NCBI GenBank assembly: GCA_022705135.1
Contig: JAKJFA010000002.1
Coordinates: forward strand, 16,095 to 63,174
Reading direction: 5' to 3'
DNA from: Pseudomonadota bacterium
GTDB lineage: Bacteria > Pseudomonadota > Gammaproteobacteria > Burkholderiales > Rhodocyclaceae
DNA length: 47,080 bases
Shown here: one piece after another, positions 7,349 through 15,635 of the stretch
Numbering within the stretch: the first letter of the stretch is position 1
Layout of the letters: each line of letters starts with the position of its first letter
Translations under genes and position numbers: made by a program
The notes under the pieces: model-generated
What the model saw: only the letters and a program-made list of their open reading frames with translations
What the model was told of the DNA's origin: nothing
The model's database searches: none

Positions 7349-8488
7349 ATGTCCAAGCTCATTTCTTCACTGATGGCCCTTCTGTTTCTGGCCCATTTTT
7401 CAACCGCGCAGGCCCAACAGCTTCCCGTTGCGCCGACCGTCGCCGCCAAGTCCTGGCTTCTGCTCGAATTCGGCTCCGGCCAGATCCTGACCGCGCAGGC
7501 GCCGGATGAACGCATTGAACCCGCTTCGCTCACCAAGCTGATGACGGCCTATTTGACATTTTCGGCCCTCCGCCAGAAGACGCTGGCGCTCGAACAGACC
7601 GTCCCGGTTTCGGAAAAAGCCTGGCGTACCGGCGGTTCCAAGATGTTCATCCGTGTCGGCCATCAGGTTCGGGTTGAGGATCTCATCAAGGGCATGATCG
7701 TCCAGTCCGGCAACGATGCATGTGTGGCGCTGGCTGAGGCCATCAGCGGCAGCGAAGAAGCCTTTGCCGCCTTGATGAACCGCGAAGCGGCGCGTCTGGG
7801 CATGAAGTCGACCAGTTTCACCAATGCCACTGGCCTACCTGATCCCGGGCTGTACACGACGGCGCGCGATCTCTCTGTCCTGGCCAGTGCCCTGATCCGT
7901 GATTTCCCCGAGGAATACGCCAAGTATTACTCGATGAAGGATTATCGCTACAACAACATTACCCAGGAGAACCGCAACCGGCTGCTCTGGGTTGACCCGA
8001 CGGTGGATGGTGTTAAAACGGGCTCTACCAAAGCCGCCGGTTTTTGCCTGATTTCCTCGGCCAAGCGCGGGCCGCGCCGCCTGCTCTCGGTAGTGATGGG
8101 CACCGATTCGGAAGCAGCGCGCGCTTCCGAATCGCTCAAGCTGCTCAATTGGGGCTATCAGTTCTACGATGCGGTGCAGCTTTATAGCAAGGGCCAGGCC
8201 GTATGGACGCCGCGGGTGTGGAAAGGTGTTGAGAACACGGTCAAGGTGGGCTTTGAGCGCGATTTCATCGTCGCCGTTCCCAAGGGCTATGCCAATAAAA
8301 TCGAGGCCAAGTTTGTCGCGCAGCAGCCCCTGATGGCGCCGATCAGCGCCGGGCAACCCATCGGCGCCGTCCATCTGATGCTCGACGGCAAGTTGCTGGG
8401 GGAATTTCCAACCGTGGCGCTTGCCCCTGTTCCAGTGGCGGGCGCATTTGGCCGCGCCATCGACAGTTTGCGCCTGTGGTTTCAGTAG
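7349..8488 (+). CDS. dacC: D-alanyl-D-alanine carboxypeptidase (PBP5/6 family)
   Basis: A 379-residue protein with a Sec signal peptide (about 1-22, ending AQA). The three penicillin-binding motifs are intact: Ser60-Leu-Thr-Lys63, Ser120-Gly-Asn and Lys223-Thr-Gly. It removes the terminal D-Ala from peptidoglycan pentapeptides in the periplasm and is anchored by a C-terminal amphipathic helix (AFGRAIDSLRLWFQ). The ATG at 7349 is preferred because a TATAAT box lies at 7309-7314. It heads a group with dat and the DUF493 gene, an order common in betaproteobacteria. Whether to call it dacA or dacC is a naming matter. Confidence 0.95.
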   Translation: MSKLISSLMALLFLAHFSTAQAQQLPVAPTVAAKSWLLLEFGSGQILTAQAPDERIEPASLTKLMTAYLTFSALRQKTLALEQTVPVSEKAWRTGGSKMFIRVGHQVRVEDLIKGMIVQSGNDACVALAEAISGSEEAFAALMNREAARLGMKSTSFTNATGLPDPGLYTTARDLSVLASALIRDFPEEYAKYYSMKDYRYNNITQENRNRLLWVDPTVDGVKTGSTKAAGFCLISSAKRGPRRLLSVVMGTDSEAARASESLKLLNWGYQFYDAVQLYSKGQAVWTPRVWKGVENTVKVGFERDFIVAVPKGYANKIEAKFVAQQPLMAPISAGQPIGAVHLMLDGKLLGEFPTVALAPVPVAGAFGRAIDSLRLWFQ

Positions 8489-8512
8489 TAATTATGGCTC
8501 CGGCAAACCAAC

Positions 8513-9055
8513 ATGACCGAATCCCACAACCCATTCGCACCACCCAAAGCCTCCCTTGAACCTGGCAGCCACCAAGGGTGCTGGGCAGAAGACAAACTGC
8601 TGATCGCGCGTCCCGATACGATCTTGCCGCCGCGCTGTGTCAAATGCAACCAGCCCGCAGAACTGCCGATGAAAAAGCGCAACTTCCGCTGGCACCATCC
8701 GGCCTACTACCTTCTCGTCCTGGTCAATATTTTGATTTATGTAATCGTCGCAATGGTGGTGCAAAAGCAGGCCAAAGTCACCGTTGGTCTGTGCAGATTC
8801 CATCGCCGCCGCCGGTTTCAAACGCTTTTGGCGTGCTGGCTGGTTTTCCTGTTCGGAATAGTCTTGATCATTGCTTCGGCTATCTACCATTTTGATTTCT
8901 TGATTATTCCCGGAGTCATCCTGATTCCAGTTGGGTTGATTTTTGCCATCCTTTTCTCCCGACTGCTTACTCCAGTAGGCATCGACAAAAGCCAAGTCAG
9001 GCTGAAAGGCTGCGGCAAGGCTTTTCTCGAAAGCCTCCCGACCTTTCAGAGCTAA
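8513..9055 (+). CDS. small membrane protein of unknown function
   Basis: A 180-residue protein. The N-terminal 60 residues are soluble and contain RCVKCNQPAELPMKKR, a CxxC pair that could bind a metal but has no partner pair nearby. Hydrophobic segments follow at about 65-85 (YLLVLVNILIYVIVAMVV), 105-125 and 127-150, so three transmembrane helices are likely. The GC content is slightly lower than that of its neighbours. It sits in the dacC-dat group with short gaps (24 and 5 bases), so cotranscription is likely. I do not recognise the family. Confidence 0.7.
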   Translation: MTESHNPFAPPKASLEPGSHQGCWAEDKLLIARPDTILPPRCVKCNQPAELPMKKRNFRWHHPAYYLLVLVNILIYVIVAMVVQKQAKVTVGLCRFHRRRRFQTLLACWLVFLFGIVLIIASAIYHFDFLIIPGVILIPVGLIFAILFSRLLTPVGIDKSQVRLKGCGKAFLESLPTFQS

Positions 9056-9060
9056 CGGAC

Positions 9061-9930
9061 ATGATTGGCGAAACCGTTTATCTGAACGGGCGCTTCCTGC
9101 CTCTGCCGGAAGCGCGCATCTCGCCGCTGGACCGCGGTTTTCTCTTCGGCGACGGGGTCTATGAGGTCATCCCGGTCTATTCGCGCCACCCGTTTCGCGC
9201 TGAACAGCATTTGGAACGCTTCGCGCTCAGCATGGCCGGAATTCGCCTGCAAAATCCGCATTTGCGCGACGGCTGGCTGGAGATACTCAGAAGATTGATT
9301 GATGCCGCGCCCTGGCAGGATCAGGGCGTCTATCTGCAAGTCACGCGCGGCGTTGACAATAAGCGCGATCATCCGTTTCCGGCTGAAGTTGTCCCCACAG
9401 TCTTCGGCATGACCATGCCCCTCATCACGCCGTCGGCCGAGGCCCTGGCACGTGGCGTATCGGCCATGACCGCAACGGACACGCGCTGGGCACGCTGCGA
9501 TCTGAAGACGACCGCGCTGCTCGCCAACGTGTTGCTCCGTCAGGAAGGCGCGGATGCCGGCCATGCTGAGACCATTTTGTTGCGTGAGGGTTATCTGACC
9601 GAAGGCACGGTGTCGAGCGTTCTGATTGTGCAGCAGGGGACGCTGGTGGCACCCCCAGCCAGCCAATTCATCCTGCCCGGGGTGACCTGCGAGGTCGTAC
9701 TCGAACTCGCCCGCCGCAATGGTCTGGCCACCAGTATCCGTCCGATTGCCGAGGGCGCGTTGCGCGAAGCCGAGGAAATCTGGATTACTTCATCGACCAA
9801 GGAAGTGCTTGCTGTCACCGAGCTGGATGGCCGCTTGGTCGGAAAGGGCGAACCCGGACCGCTTTGCCGCCAGATGCAGGACTGGTACCAGAAGTATAAA
9901 AACACGGTGATGCGCCATGGCGCAGAGTGA
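9061..9930 (+). CDS. dat: D-amino acid aminotransferase (class IV)
   Basis: A 289-residue class-IV PLP aminotransferase. The PLP lysine is Lys149 in CDLKTTALLANVL; the family signature continues with EGYLTEGTVSSVLIV, and the PLP phosphate loop is seen in ITSSTKEVLAV. The motif set fits D-alanine transaminase better than branched-chain or 4-amino-4-deoxychorismate enzymes. It makes D-Ala or D-Glu for the wall, which fits its place after dacC. Its end overlaps the next gene by 14 bases. Confidence 0.88.
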   Translation: MIGETVYLNGRFLPLPEARISPLDRGFLFGDGVYEVIPVYSRHPFRAEQHLERFALSMAGIRLQNPHLRDGWLEILRRLIDAAPWQDQGVYLQVTRGVDNKRDHPFPAEVVPTVFGMTMPLITPSAEALARGVSAMTATDTRWARCDLKTTALLANVLLRQEGADAGHAETILLREGYLTEGTVSSVLIVQQGTLVAPPASQFILPGVTCEVVLELARRNGLATSIRPIAEGALREAEEIWITSSTKEVLAVTELDGRLVGKGEPGPLCRQMQDWYQKYKNTVMRHGAE

Positions 9931-10183
9931 ATCCCTGATCGAATACCCTTGCGCCTTCCCGATTAAGGTTATGGGCATTGCGGATGGGGCCTTGGTCGAG
10001 ACGGTGCTGGCCATCGTATGCTGCCACGACCCGCTATTTGACGCTGGCAGCATGGAAAGGCGCAGCAGCGCGACCGGCAAATACCTGAGTCTGACCTGCA
10101 CGATCACGGCCACGTCGCGTGCCCAGCTCGATGCGCTTTATCTTGAATTGACCGGGAATCCTCTGGTCAAAGTGGTGCTTTAA
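9917..10183 (+). CDS. DUF493 (YbeD family) protein
   Basis: An 88-residue protein with the ferredoxin-like YbeD fold pattern: IEYPCAFPIKVMG at the start, a middle RRSSATGKYLSLTCTITATSRAQLDALYLELT, and GNPLVKVVL at the end. YbeD is thought to be a small regulatory protein of unknown ligand. In many betaproteobacteria lipB and lipA follow directly; here the next genes run on the other strand. The 14-base overlap with dat suggests translational coupling. Confidence 0.88.
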   Translation: MAQSESLIEYPCAFPIKVMGIADGALVETVLAIVCCHDPLFDAGSMERRSSATGKYLSLTCTITATSRAQLDALYLELTGNPLVKVVL

Positions 10184-10193
10184 CAGGCTGTAA

Positions 10194-10610
10194 CTACTTT
10201 CTGGAAAACTTGGCAGCCAGCGCTTCCAGTTTCTTGGCATGCTGCTGCGCGGCGGCTGCCGCAGCTTCGGCCTCGCGCTGGCTTTTGCGGCGTTCCGCGT
10301 CCTTGCGGAAGCGTTCGCGCAGTTGTTCCGAGGCGTGATCGCGGTGTTCCTGCTCGACTTCGGCTGCTGGGCTTCCATCCAGGTTGCAGCGTGCTGCCGC
10401 TTCCATCATGGCCTTCAGATAGCGCACGGATTGGGTGTGGTAGCGCAAGGCCATGCGCAGGACTTTGCGCTCAATCTCAGGATGAAGCGCTTGTAGTTGC
10501 TTGTCGATGCCGATGGCGAGCGGCAGGCAATCGCGGAACGCGGCGTGTTGTTCACGCCATTCCTTGAGCAAGGCGCGTGCGTCCTCGACGGCTTTCGGGA
10601 TGTGCGGCAT
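10194..10610 (-). CDS. ProQ/FinO family RNA-binding protein
   Basis: 138 residues from the ATG at 10610 (143 from a GTG at 10625). The ProQ/FinO fold is clear: an N-terminal helix, then CLPLAIGIDKQLQAL, LRMALRYHTQSVRYLKAM, RCNLDGSPAAEVEQEHRDHA. The C-terminal tail (about 105-138) is Ala/Lys/Arg-rich, as in RNA chaperones of this family. Such proteins bind stem-loops of sRNAs and mRNA 3' ends. It is the last gene of a minus-strand run and follows a small basic protein. It lies near a candidate sRNA only by chance of position (10 kb away), but could bind it. Confidence 0.87.
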   Translation of the reverse strand: MPHIPKAVEDARALLKEWREQHAAFRDCLPLAIGIDKQLQALHPEIERKVLRMALRYHTQSVRYLKAMMEAAARCNLDGSPAAEVEQEHRDHASEQLRERFRKDAERRKSQREAEAAAAAAQQHAKKLEALAAKFSRK

Positions 10611-10631
10611 GTGATGTTCGCCCACGGCGGC

Positions 10632-10937
10632 TTACGACGGCTGGCTAGGTTTGGGCGGTCGTTTGCGGAAGCGCTTGACGGTCCGTTTCGGCTGCTGTGG
10701 GGTCGCCGGATTGCCCGGCGCGTTGTGGAAGGGCGCTGGCGACATTGGACGTTTGTTACGCCCGCCCGGGTTGGAGCGCTGACCACGCGGTTCAGGGCCT
10801 CCCTCGCGGTTCACCGGGGCAAGCTGGATTTCGAGCTCATTGAGTTCGTCCCACTCTTCTTCGCTGCGCTGGCTATCGGGGATGTCCAGCAATTCCTGTA
10901 GGCGGCGGCGTGGGGAAACGGGTTGTGGATCATTCAT
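10632..10937 (-). CDS. small basic Pro/Arg-rich protein, unknown function
   Basis: A 101-residue protein. The first third is acidic and helical (RRRLQELLDIPDSQRSEEEW plus a short acidic stretch), while the rest is low-complexity and rich in Arg, Pro and Asn, ending in KRTVKRFRKRPPKPSQPS. That layout suggests an RNA- or DNA-binding tail on a short protein-contact region. It ends 21 bases before the ProQ/FinO gene on the same strand. No known family is recognised. Coding potential is supported by strand context and by the lack of a better frame. Confidence 0.6.
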   Translation of the reverse strand: MNDPQPVSPRRRLQELLDIPDSQRSEEEWDELNELEIQLAPVNREGGPEPRGQRSNPGGRNKRPMSPAPFHNAPGNPATPQQPKRTVKRFRKRPPKPSQPS

Positions 10938-11035
10938 CGCGGTTATTATCCCATCCTTCGTATCGAGTCGCTAGGGGCTCAAGCATTTTCGGACTGCGCT
11001 GGGTGCACGGTGCAGCGTATTTGCCCTTTGGTCCG

Positions 11036-11659
11036 TCAGCCCAGCAATTTGCGTTGTTCCAGGTATCTTTCCAGAATTTCGAGGCGCTCCAGCGGGTCGC
11101 TCAATTCGAGCAATTTCTGTTTGGCAAGATTTTGCACGGGTAGAACTTCGGTCAGGCGAAAACCGATCCACTCCGCGTCGTCAAAGTCGTATGGCTCGGC
11201 CATCTTTCCCGGCCCCAGGTCATTCACAATGCGTTTCAGGAAGGGAAGCAGGCGCCTACGTTCGGGCGGCGGCGCTACCTTTTCCCGTGTTGGAAACAGC
11301 TGGACCCGGGCGAGCATGAGCTTGTCGTCCTGGTGCGTGGTTTCGAGAATGCGGAAACGCGCGCCGCCATGAACCGTCAGCAAAAGGATGCCGGCCTGTT
11401 CGACATCGGCCTGGCTGATCCGGGCGAGCGTGCCGACTGGGTGGGTCGCCAGGATGTCGTCTTCCTGTCTGCCGGAGACGAGGCAAACGCCGAAGGGTTT
11501 TTGTTCGCGCAGGCAGCGGGTGGCCATGTCGAGATAGCGCGCTTCAAACACCTGGAGACCGAGCACGCTCCCGGGGAAAAGCACCGTATTGAGCGGAAAA
11601 AGCGGGATCACTTGTTCTTGCGGCGTTTGCGGCCGGTGCAGGAAGCTGAAAAAGCCCAT
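11036..11659 (-). CDS. LON substrate-binding domain protein
   Basis: A 207-residue protein that is all one domain related to the N-terminal substrate-binding domain of Lon protease: VIPLFPLNTVLFPGSVLGLQVFE near the start, then RYLDMATRCL, FGVCLV, VGTLARI and LLTVHGGARFRI. It has no ATPase or peptidase part, as usual for these stand-alone proteins. Its role is unknown; it probably binds peptides or unfolded protein. It is 57 bases after the Gx-transporter gene on the same strand. Confidence 0.88.
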   Translation of the reverse strand: MGFFSFLHRPQTPQEQVIPLFPLNTVLFPGSVLGLQVFEARYLDMATRCLREQKPFGVCLVSGRQEDDILATHPVGTLARISQADVEQAGILLLTVHGGARFRILETTHQDDKLMLARVQLFPTREKVAPPPERRRLLPFLKRIVNDLGPGKMAEPYDFDDAEWIGFRLTEVLPVQNLAKQKLLELSDPLERLEILERYLEQRKLLG

Positions 11660-11715
11660 GGGATAGCCCTGCCTAGACGCCGAAAAGAATGCAGGAGAAC
11701 GTGCGGCTCGGGCGA

Positions 11716-12234
11716 TCAGGGTTCGCGTTCATAAAGAAGACGGGCGGTGATGAGGCCGTTCATGGTACCGAAAAAAAGCGCGGTTGCCGCGAGGATGGGT
11801 GCCAGCAAAAAGATACCGTTGTGCGGTATGAGCCACAAGCGCGCCAGGAAAAGCTGTCCACCAATGTGGGATAGTGCTGCCAGGATACTCCAACTGACCG
11901 GGCCGAACCAAGTTTTCGGGAGGTGAATGGCCAGGGCCAGAACAGCCAGGCTGACGACCGCTCCTGCCAGCGATAGAAAAAAAGCCGGGGCAAGAAAATG
12001 GCCGAGCAACAGTGCGCCCACCACGACGCGCAGGCCACTGACCCAGGCTGCTGTCTGCCAGCCATGGCAAGCCAGGACGTAGAGGGTGATGATATTGGCC
12101 AATCCCGGTTTGACTCCGGGCAAAGGTGTCGGGATGGCGGCGTCGACCAGCGACAATCCGACTGCTGCCGCCGCCAGTCGGGCGATGCGGCGATCTTCCT
12201 CGCTGATGCGAATCTCAATAACTGAGTGAGTCAT
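11716..12234 (-). CDS. Gx transporter / heptaprenyl-diphosphate-synthase-component-I-like membrane protein
   Basis: 172 residues from the ATG at 12234 (MTHSVIEI), chosen because the longer open frame runs back through the upstream gene. About five membrane segments are seen; the motif PGVKPGLANIITLYVL near residue 45 is the mark of the Gx-transporter (Hpre_diP_synt_I) family, which resembles ECF-type S components. Paired with a NusG-II-type protein, as here, it appears next to flavin or redox modules in other bacteria. The start overlaps the upstream gene by 20 bases, which suggests coupling. The substrate is unknown. Confidence 0.8.
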   Translation of the reverse strand: MTHSVIEIRISEEDRRIARLAAAAVGLSLVDAAIPTPLPGVKPGLANIITLYVLACHGWQTAAWVSGLRVVVGALLLGHFLAPAFFLSLAGAVVSLAVLALAIHLPKTWFGPVSWSILAALSHIGGQLFLARLWLIPHNGIFLLAPILAATALFFGTMNGLITARLLYEREP

Positions 12235-12592
12235 AAGTGCGGGCGCGGCCGGTAATGGCAAGACTGACCTGATTGGGGGCGCAGATGGCAATTTCGCCAG
12301 GGCGGTATAACCAGCCCTGAAGGACGCAGTATTGGCGCGGCCCGGGATCGGAGAGCACGCGCGCCCGCCCAGGCTCAACGACGATGACAGTGATTCCCAG
12401 GGGACCTTCGACTTGGAGGGTGTGCCGGGTTTGTAAATTGAGTTCAGTGAGCAGGCGGCCGCCCTGCCGGATGACGACGCGCTCACCCAGGCCGCCCTGC
12501 CAGAGCGTGGGAAAGGCCAGTCCGCAGGCGATGCCGACTGTCAGCGCCAGCAGCGCGTCGCCGGGTTTGATCAGTTTGAGCCAGCAGTTCAC
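12215..12592 (-). CDS. NusG domain II-like membrane-anchored protein
   Basis: 125 residues if translation starts at the GTG 12592-12590, which overlaps the rapZ stop as GTGA. It has one N-terminal membrane segment (ALLALTVGIACGLAFPTLW) and then a beta-rich domain: ERVVIRQGGRLLTELNL, HTLQVEGPLGITVIVVEPG, RARVLSDPGP, YCVLQGWLYRPGEIAICAPNQVSLAITG. The last parts match the NusG-II (DUF1312) pattern. It likely faces the periplasm. It is coupled to rapZ upstream and to the Gx-transporter gene downstream. Confidence 0.75.
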   Translation of the reverse strand: MNCWLKLIKPGDALLALTVGIACGLAFPTLWQGGLGERVVIRQGGRLLTELNLQTRHTLQVEGPLGITVIVVEPGRARVLSDPGPRQYCVLQGWLYRPGEIAICAPNQVSLAITGRARTYDSLSY

Positions 12593-13428
12593 GCGAGTGA
12601 ACGGTGCCGCACCAGCACCTGGCCTTGCCGGCCAAATTCCCGACGCAGCCACTCCACCAGATAGACTGAACGGTGCTGGCCGCCAGTGCAGCCGACCGCG
12701 ACGTTGAGCACGCTTCGTCCGTCGCTGAGATAGGCGGGTAGCCAGGTCGATACGAACTGCCGGATGTCGTTGCCCATTTGCCCGACTTCATCATGCGCTT
12801 CGAGGAAGGTGGCGACTGGGGCGTCCAGTCCGGTGAGGGCTTGGAGGTCGGATTCGTAATGCGGGTTGGGCAGACAGCGCACATCAAACACTAGGTCGGC
12901 ATCGAGGGGAATGCCGTGCTTAAACCCGAAGGACTGGAAAATGATGAGATGTTCGCGGGCCGAACCGGCCCCGGCAAATTGCCGGATCCATTGGCGCAGG
13001 GCGTTGGCCTTGAGGTCGCTGGTGTCGATGCGGTGTCCGAGCGCAGCAATGGCCTCCAGGCGCCGCCGTTCCTCGCTGATGGCTTGTTCCAGGGTGCGGT
13101 TTGGCGCTGACAGCGGATGGCGGCGCCGGGTTTCGGAAAATCGCCGGATGAGGGTATCGTCTCGGGCGTCGAGGAAAATGAGGCGCAGGCTCGGGTTGCT
13201 TTGCTTGAGCCGCTCGATTTCCGTCGGCAGACGTTCGACGCTCTTGCCGCTACGGATGTCGACGGCGACGGCTGCCTTGCCGTAGCCGGAGTGTTGCAAT
13301 TCCTCAACCAAGCGCTCCAACATTGAAGAGGGCAGGTTGTCGACGCAGTAGTAGTCCTCGTCCTCAAGCACGTTGAGGGCGACCGATTTTCCTGAGCCGG
13401 AAAGTCCGCTGATCAGAATGAAATCCAT
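12589..13428 (-). CDS. rapZ: RNase adapter protein RapZ
   Basis: 279 residues from the ATG at 13428 (MDFILISGLSGSGKS); the longer open frame lacks support. The N-terminal P-loop is GLSGSGKS (8-15), and the C-terminal domain ends with FVSTWLPAYLSDGRSVLNVAVGCTGGQHRSV split across ~235-265, including GCTGGQHRSVYL, the conserved RapZ signature. In enterobacteria RapZ guides RNase E to the sRNA GlmZ and senses glucosamine-6-phosphate; in other bacteria its target is open. Its usual neighbours (hprK, ptsN, PTS genes) are not in the window: it instead heads a run with NusG-II and Gx-transporter genes. Confidence 0.95.
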   Translation of the reverse strand: MDFILISGLSGSGKSVALNVLEDEDYYCVDNLPSSMLERLVEELQHSGYGKAAVAVDIRSGKSVERLPTEIERLKQSNPSLRLIFLDARDDTLIRRFSETRRRHPLSAPNRTLEQAISEERRRLEAIAALGHRIDTSDLKANALRQWIRQFAGAGSAREHLIIFQSFGFKHGIPLDADLVFDVRCLPNPHYESDLQALTGLDAPVATFLEAHDEVGQMGNDIRQFVSTWLPAYLSDGRSVLNVAVGCTGGQHRSVYLVEWLRREFGRQGQVLVRHRSLA

Positions 13429-13508
13429 GGGTGCAGGATAATGAAGGCGACGTGCGTCTGCAAGCCGGGCATAATAGCGCCGTCCGCACATTTGACGACG
13501 AGGCCGAA

Positions 13509-14699
13509 ATGCCCGCCCTGAATCTCACCTTTCTTGAAGAACTGAAGGCGCTGCGGCGCGAGATACACGCCCATCCGGAATTGGCCTTTCAGGAAAAGCG
13601 CACTTCCGACCTGGTGGCGCGAGAGTTGGAACGTTATGGACTCGAAGTGCACCGGGGTTTGGCCGGCACCGGGGTGGTCGGCGTTTTGCGTGCCGGTCGC
13701 AGCGGGCGGATGATCGGCCTGCGCGCCGACATGGACGCCCTGCCGCTGCAGGAGAACAACGATTTTGCCCATCGTTCGCAGCATTCGGGATGCATGCATG
13801 CCTGCGGCCATGATGGTCATACGGCCATGCTGCTGGGCGCCGCGCGCTATCTGGCTGAAATGCCGGTTCTTGAGGGCAGCGTGGCATTTATTTTTCAACC
13901 CGCCGAGGAATCCGAAGGCGGGGCCGCCGTTATGATCCGTGATGGCCTGTTCGAGCTTTTTCCGGTGGATTCGATTTATGGGCTGCATAACTGGCCTGGT
14001 CTGCCCGTGGGCCAGATGGCGGTGATGGCCGGCCCGATCATGGCGGGAACCTGTAGTTTCGAGATCCGGGTGCGCGGACAGGGATGCCATGCGGCCATGC
14101 CGCATCAGGGAAGCGATGCCATTCTGGCGGCCAGTCAATTGGTTGGCGTCTTGAACCACATCGTGAGCCGCGCGCTTGATCCCGCCGATGCGGCAGTGGT
14201 CAGCGTGACCCAGTTTCACGCTGGCGAGGCCTGGAACATCTTGCCGGAGGAAGCGATACTGCGCGGAACGATGCGTTGTTTCCGGCCCGACGTGCAGAAC
14301 GTGCTGGAGCATGCCATGAACCGGGTGTGCCAGGGGATTGCCCTCGCCAGTGGAACCGAAATCTCGGTGCGCATCAGCCAGCGCTATCCACCAACGGTGA
14401 ATGATGAAAAGGCAAGTGATGTGTGCCGCCAAGCGGCACGCAGGGTCTTGGGCGCAGAGCAGGTGCGCGCCGACCTGCCGCCTTCGATGGGCGCTGAGGA
14501 TTTTGCCTATCTGTTGCAGAAGAAACCCGGGTGTTACGTCTGGCTGGGCAATGGGAAGTCCGGGGGAGAGGAGCAATCCGGTTGTGCGCTGCATCACCCG
14601 CGTTACGATTTCAATGACGACATTTTGGCCCTGGGAGTGAGTTACTGGGTCGAATTGGTGCGCAGCCTCCTGGCTCCGGATGACGCGGCTGCACCGTAG
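13509..14699 (+). CDS. M20D family amidohydrolase (hippurate hydrolase-like)
   Basis: 396 residues from the ATG at 13509; an earlier ATG at 13431 would add 26 atypical residues. The metal-binding and catalytic motifs of M20D are present: HPELAFQE, RADMDALPL, HACGHDGHTAML (Cys and His ligands), FQPAEESEGGA, GLHNWPG and MGAEDFAYLL near the end. The family cleaves N-acyl amino acids such as hippurate or IAA-amino acids; the real substrate is not known. It is divergent from rapZ, the two starts lying 80 bases apart. Confidence 0.93.
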   Translation: MPALNLTFLEELKALRREIHAHPELAFQEKRTSDLVARELERYGLEVHRGLAGTGVVGVLRAGRSGRMIGLRADMDALPLQENNDFAHRSQHSGCMHACGHDGHTAMLLGAARYLAEMPVLEGSVAFIFQPAEESEGGAAVMIRDGLFELFPVDSIYGLHNWPGLPVGQMAVMAGPIMAGTCSFEIRVRGQGCHAAMPHQGSDAILAASQLVGVLNHIVSRALDPADAAVVSVTQFHAGEAWNILPEEAILRGTMRCFRPDVQNVLEHAMNRVCQGIALASGTEISVRISQRYPPTVNDEKASDVCRQAARRVLGAEQVRADLPPSMGAEDFAYLLQKKPGCYVWLGNGKSGGEEQSGCALHHPRYDFNDDILALGVSYWVELVRSLLAPDDAAAP

Positions 14700-14731
14700 C
14701 GCAATGGAACCGCTGATGAAAATGTGCTTGA

Positions 14732-15631
14732 ATGAAGACATCTAAAGCCGATCGAGCCCGTATGTCCCGCGATTTTTTTGATGAGCACCCTCCGGTCGAG
14801 TGCGCCTTGCTGGCCGTGGACGGCGCTCTGGTCAAAGGCAGCCCCATTCTGTCTTCCCGATTGAGATTGGTTGGGGCGGGGGCGCTTGGCGCGGCGTGCG
14901 TAAAAGCGCTGTCTGATGGTTATGTCGAAATCGAGTTGACGGAAAAGGCGAAGCCCGACTTGCTTTCGTTTTGCCGGCTACAGGGCCTTACAGATCAGGT
15001 TCTGGCGCTGGAACTGCCACCGGACTGCCCGCCCGGCTTGCGCCGTCATTTCGCCGAGACGCTTGCGCTTGCGCTTGCGCATGGGCCGTGGGGCGAAAAC
15101 GCCCAGACGGAATCCCTGGGTCTTTGCGACGCGCTGACCGGGCTACCCGGCCGCATGCTTTTGTTTGACCGTTTGCACCGTACCATTGCCCATGCGCGCC
15201 GCAACGATGAATTGTTCGTGCTCCTCATCATCGATCTCGACCGCTTCAAGGAGGTGAATGAACGATGGGGGCAGGATGCTGGTGATCGGGTCTTGCGCAT
15301 CGTTGCCGAACGCTTTGCGGCCGCACTCAGGTCGACGGACAGCTTGGCGCGTATGGGCGGTGATGTCTTTGCTGCGATCGCCGAGGGCTTGATGTTTGGT
15401 GATGATGTCGAGCCGGTGGTGCAAAAACTCAGGGGTGCGCTTGCCTCGCCGATCAGTCTTGCTGGCGAGGCGCTGCATCTTGGCGCCACGATTGGCATGG
15501 CGCTTTTCCCCGCTTCAGGAGAGGATGCCGAGGCGCTCTATCGGGCAGCGGAGACCGCATTGCGCCAGGCCAAGGAGAAGCACCGTGGCGGCCTGGTGAT
15601 TTTCGAGCCGGGCATCGGTGCTGGGGGATAA
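14732..15631 (+). CDS. GGDEF-domain protein with degenerate active site
   Basis: A 299-residue protein (an ATG at 14762 is an alternative start). Residues 1-125 have no recognised domain. The GGDEF domain spans ~130-295, with DALTGLPGRMLLFDRL at its start and LLIIDLDRFKEVNERWGQDAGDRVL. The signature is Gly209-Gly-Asp-Val212-Phe: the fourth residue, normally catalytic Glu, is Val. Diguanylate cyclase activity is therefore doubtful; such proteins often bind GTP or c-di-GMP or act through protein contacts. No inhibitory RxxD site is seen just before the motif. Confidence 0.85.
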   Translation: MKTSKADRARMSRDFFDEHPPVECALLAVDGALVKGSPILSSRLRLVGAGALGAACVKALSDGYVEIELTEKAKPDLLSFCRLQGLTDQVLALELPPDCPPGLRRHFAETLALALAHGPWGENAQTESLGLCDALTGLPGRMLLFDRLHRTIAHARRNDELFVLLIIDLDRFKEVNERWGQDAGDRVLRIVAERFAAALRSTDSLARMGGDVFAAIAEGLMFGDDVEPVVQKLRGALASPISLAGEALHLGATIGMALFPASGEDAEALYRAAETALRQAKEKHRGGLVIFEPGIGAGG

Positions 15632-15635
15632 GCCG

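Noticed and set aside
13413..14741. 442-codon open frame on the minus strand
   Set aside because: Antisense to the M20 amidohydrolase gene, whose metal motifs are all present; no family likeness on this strand.
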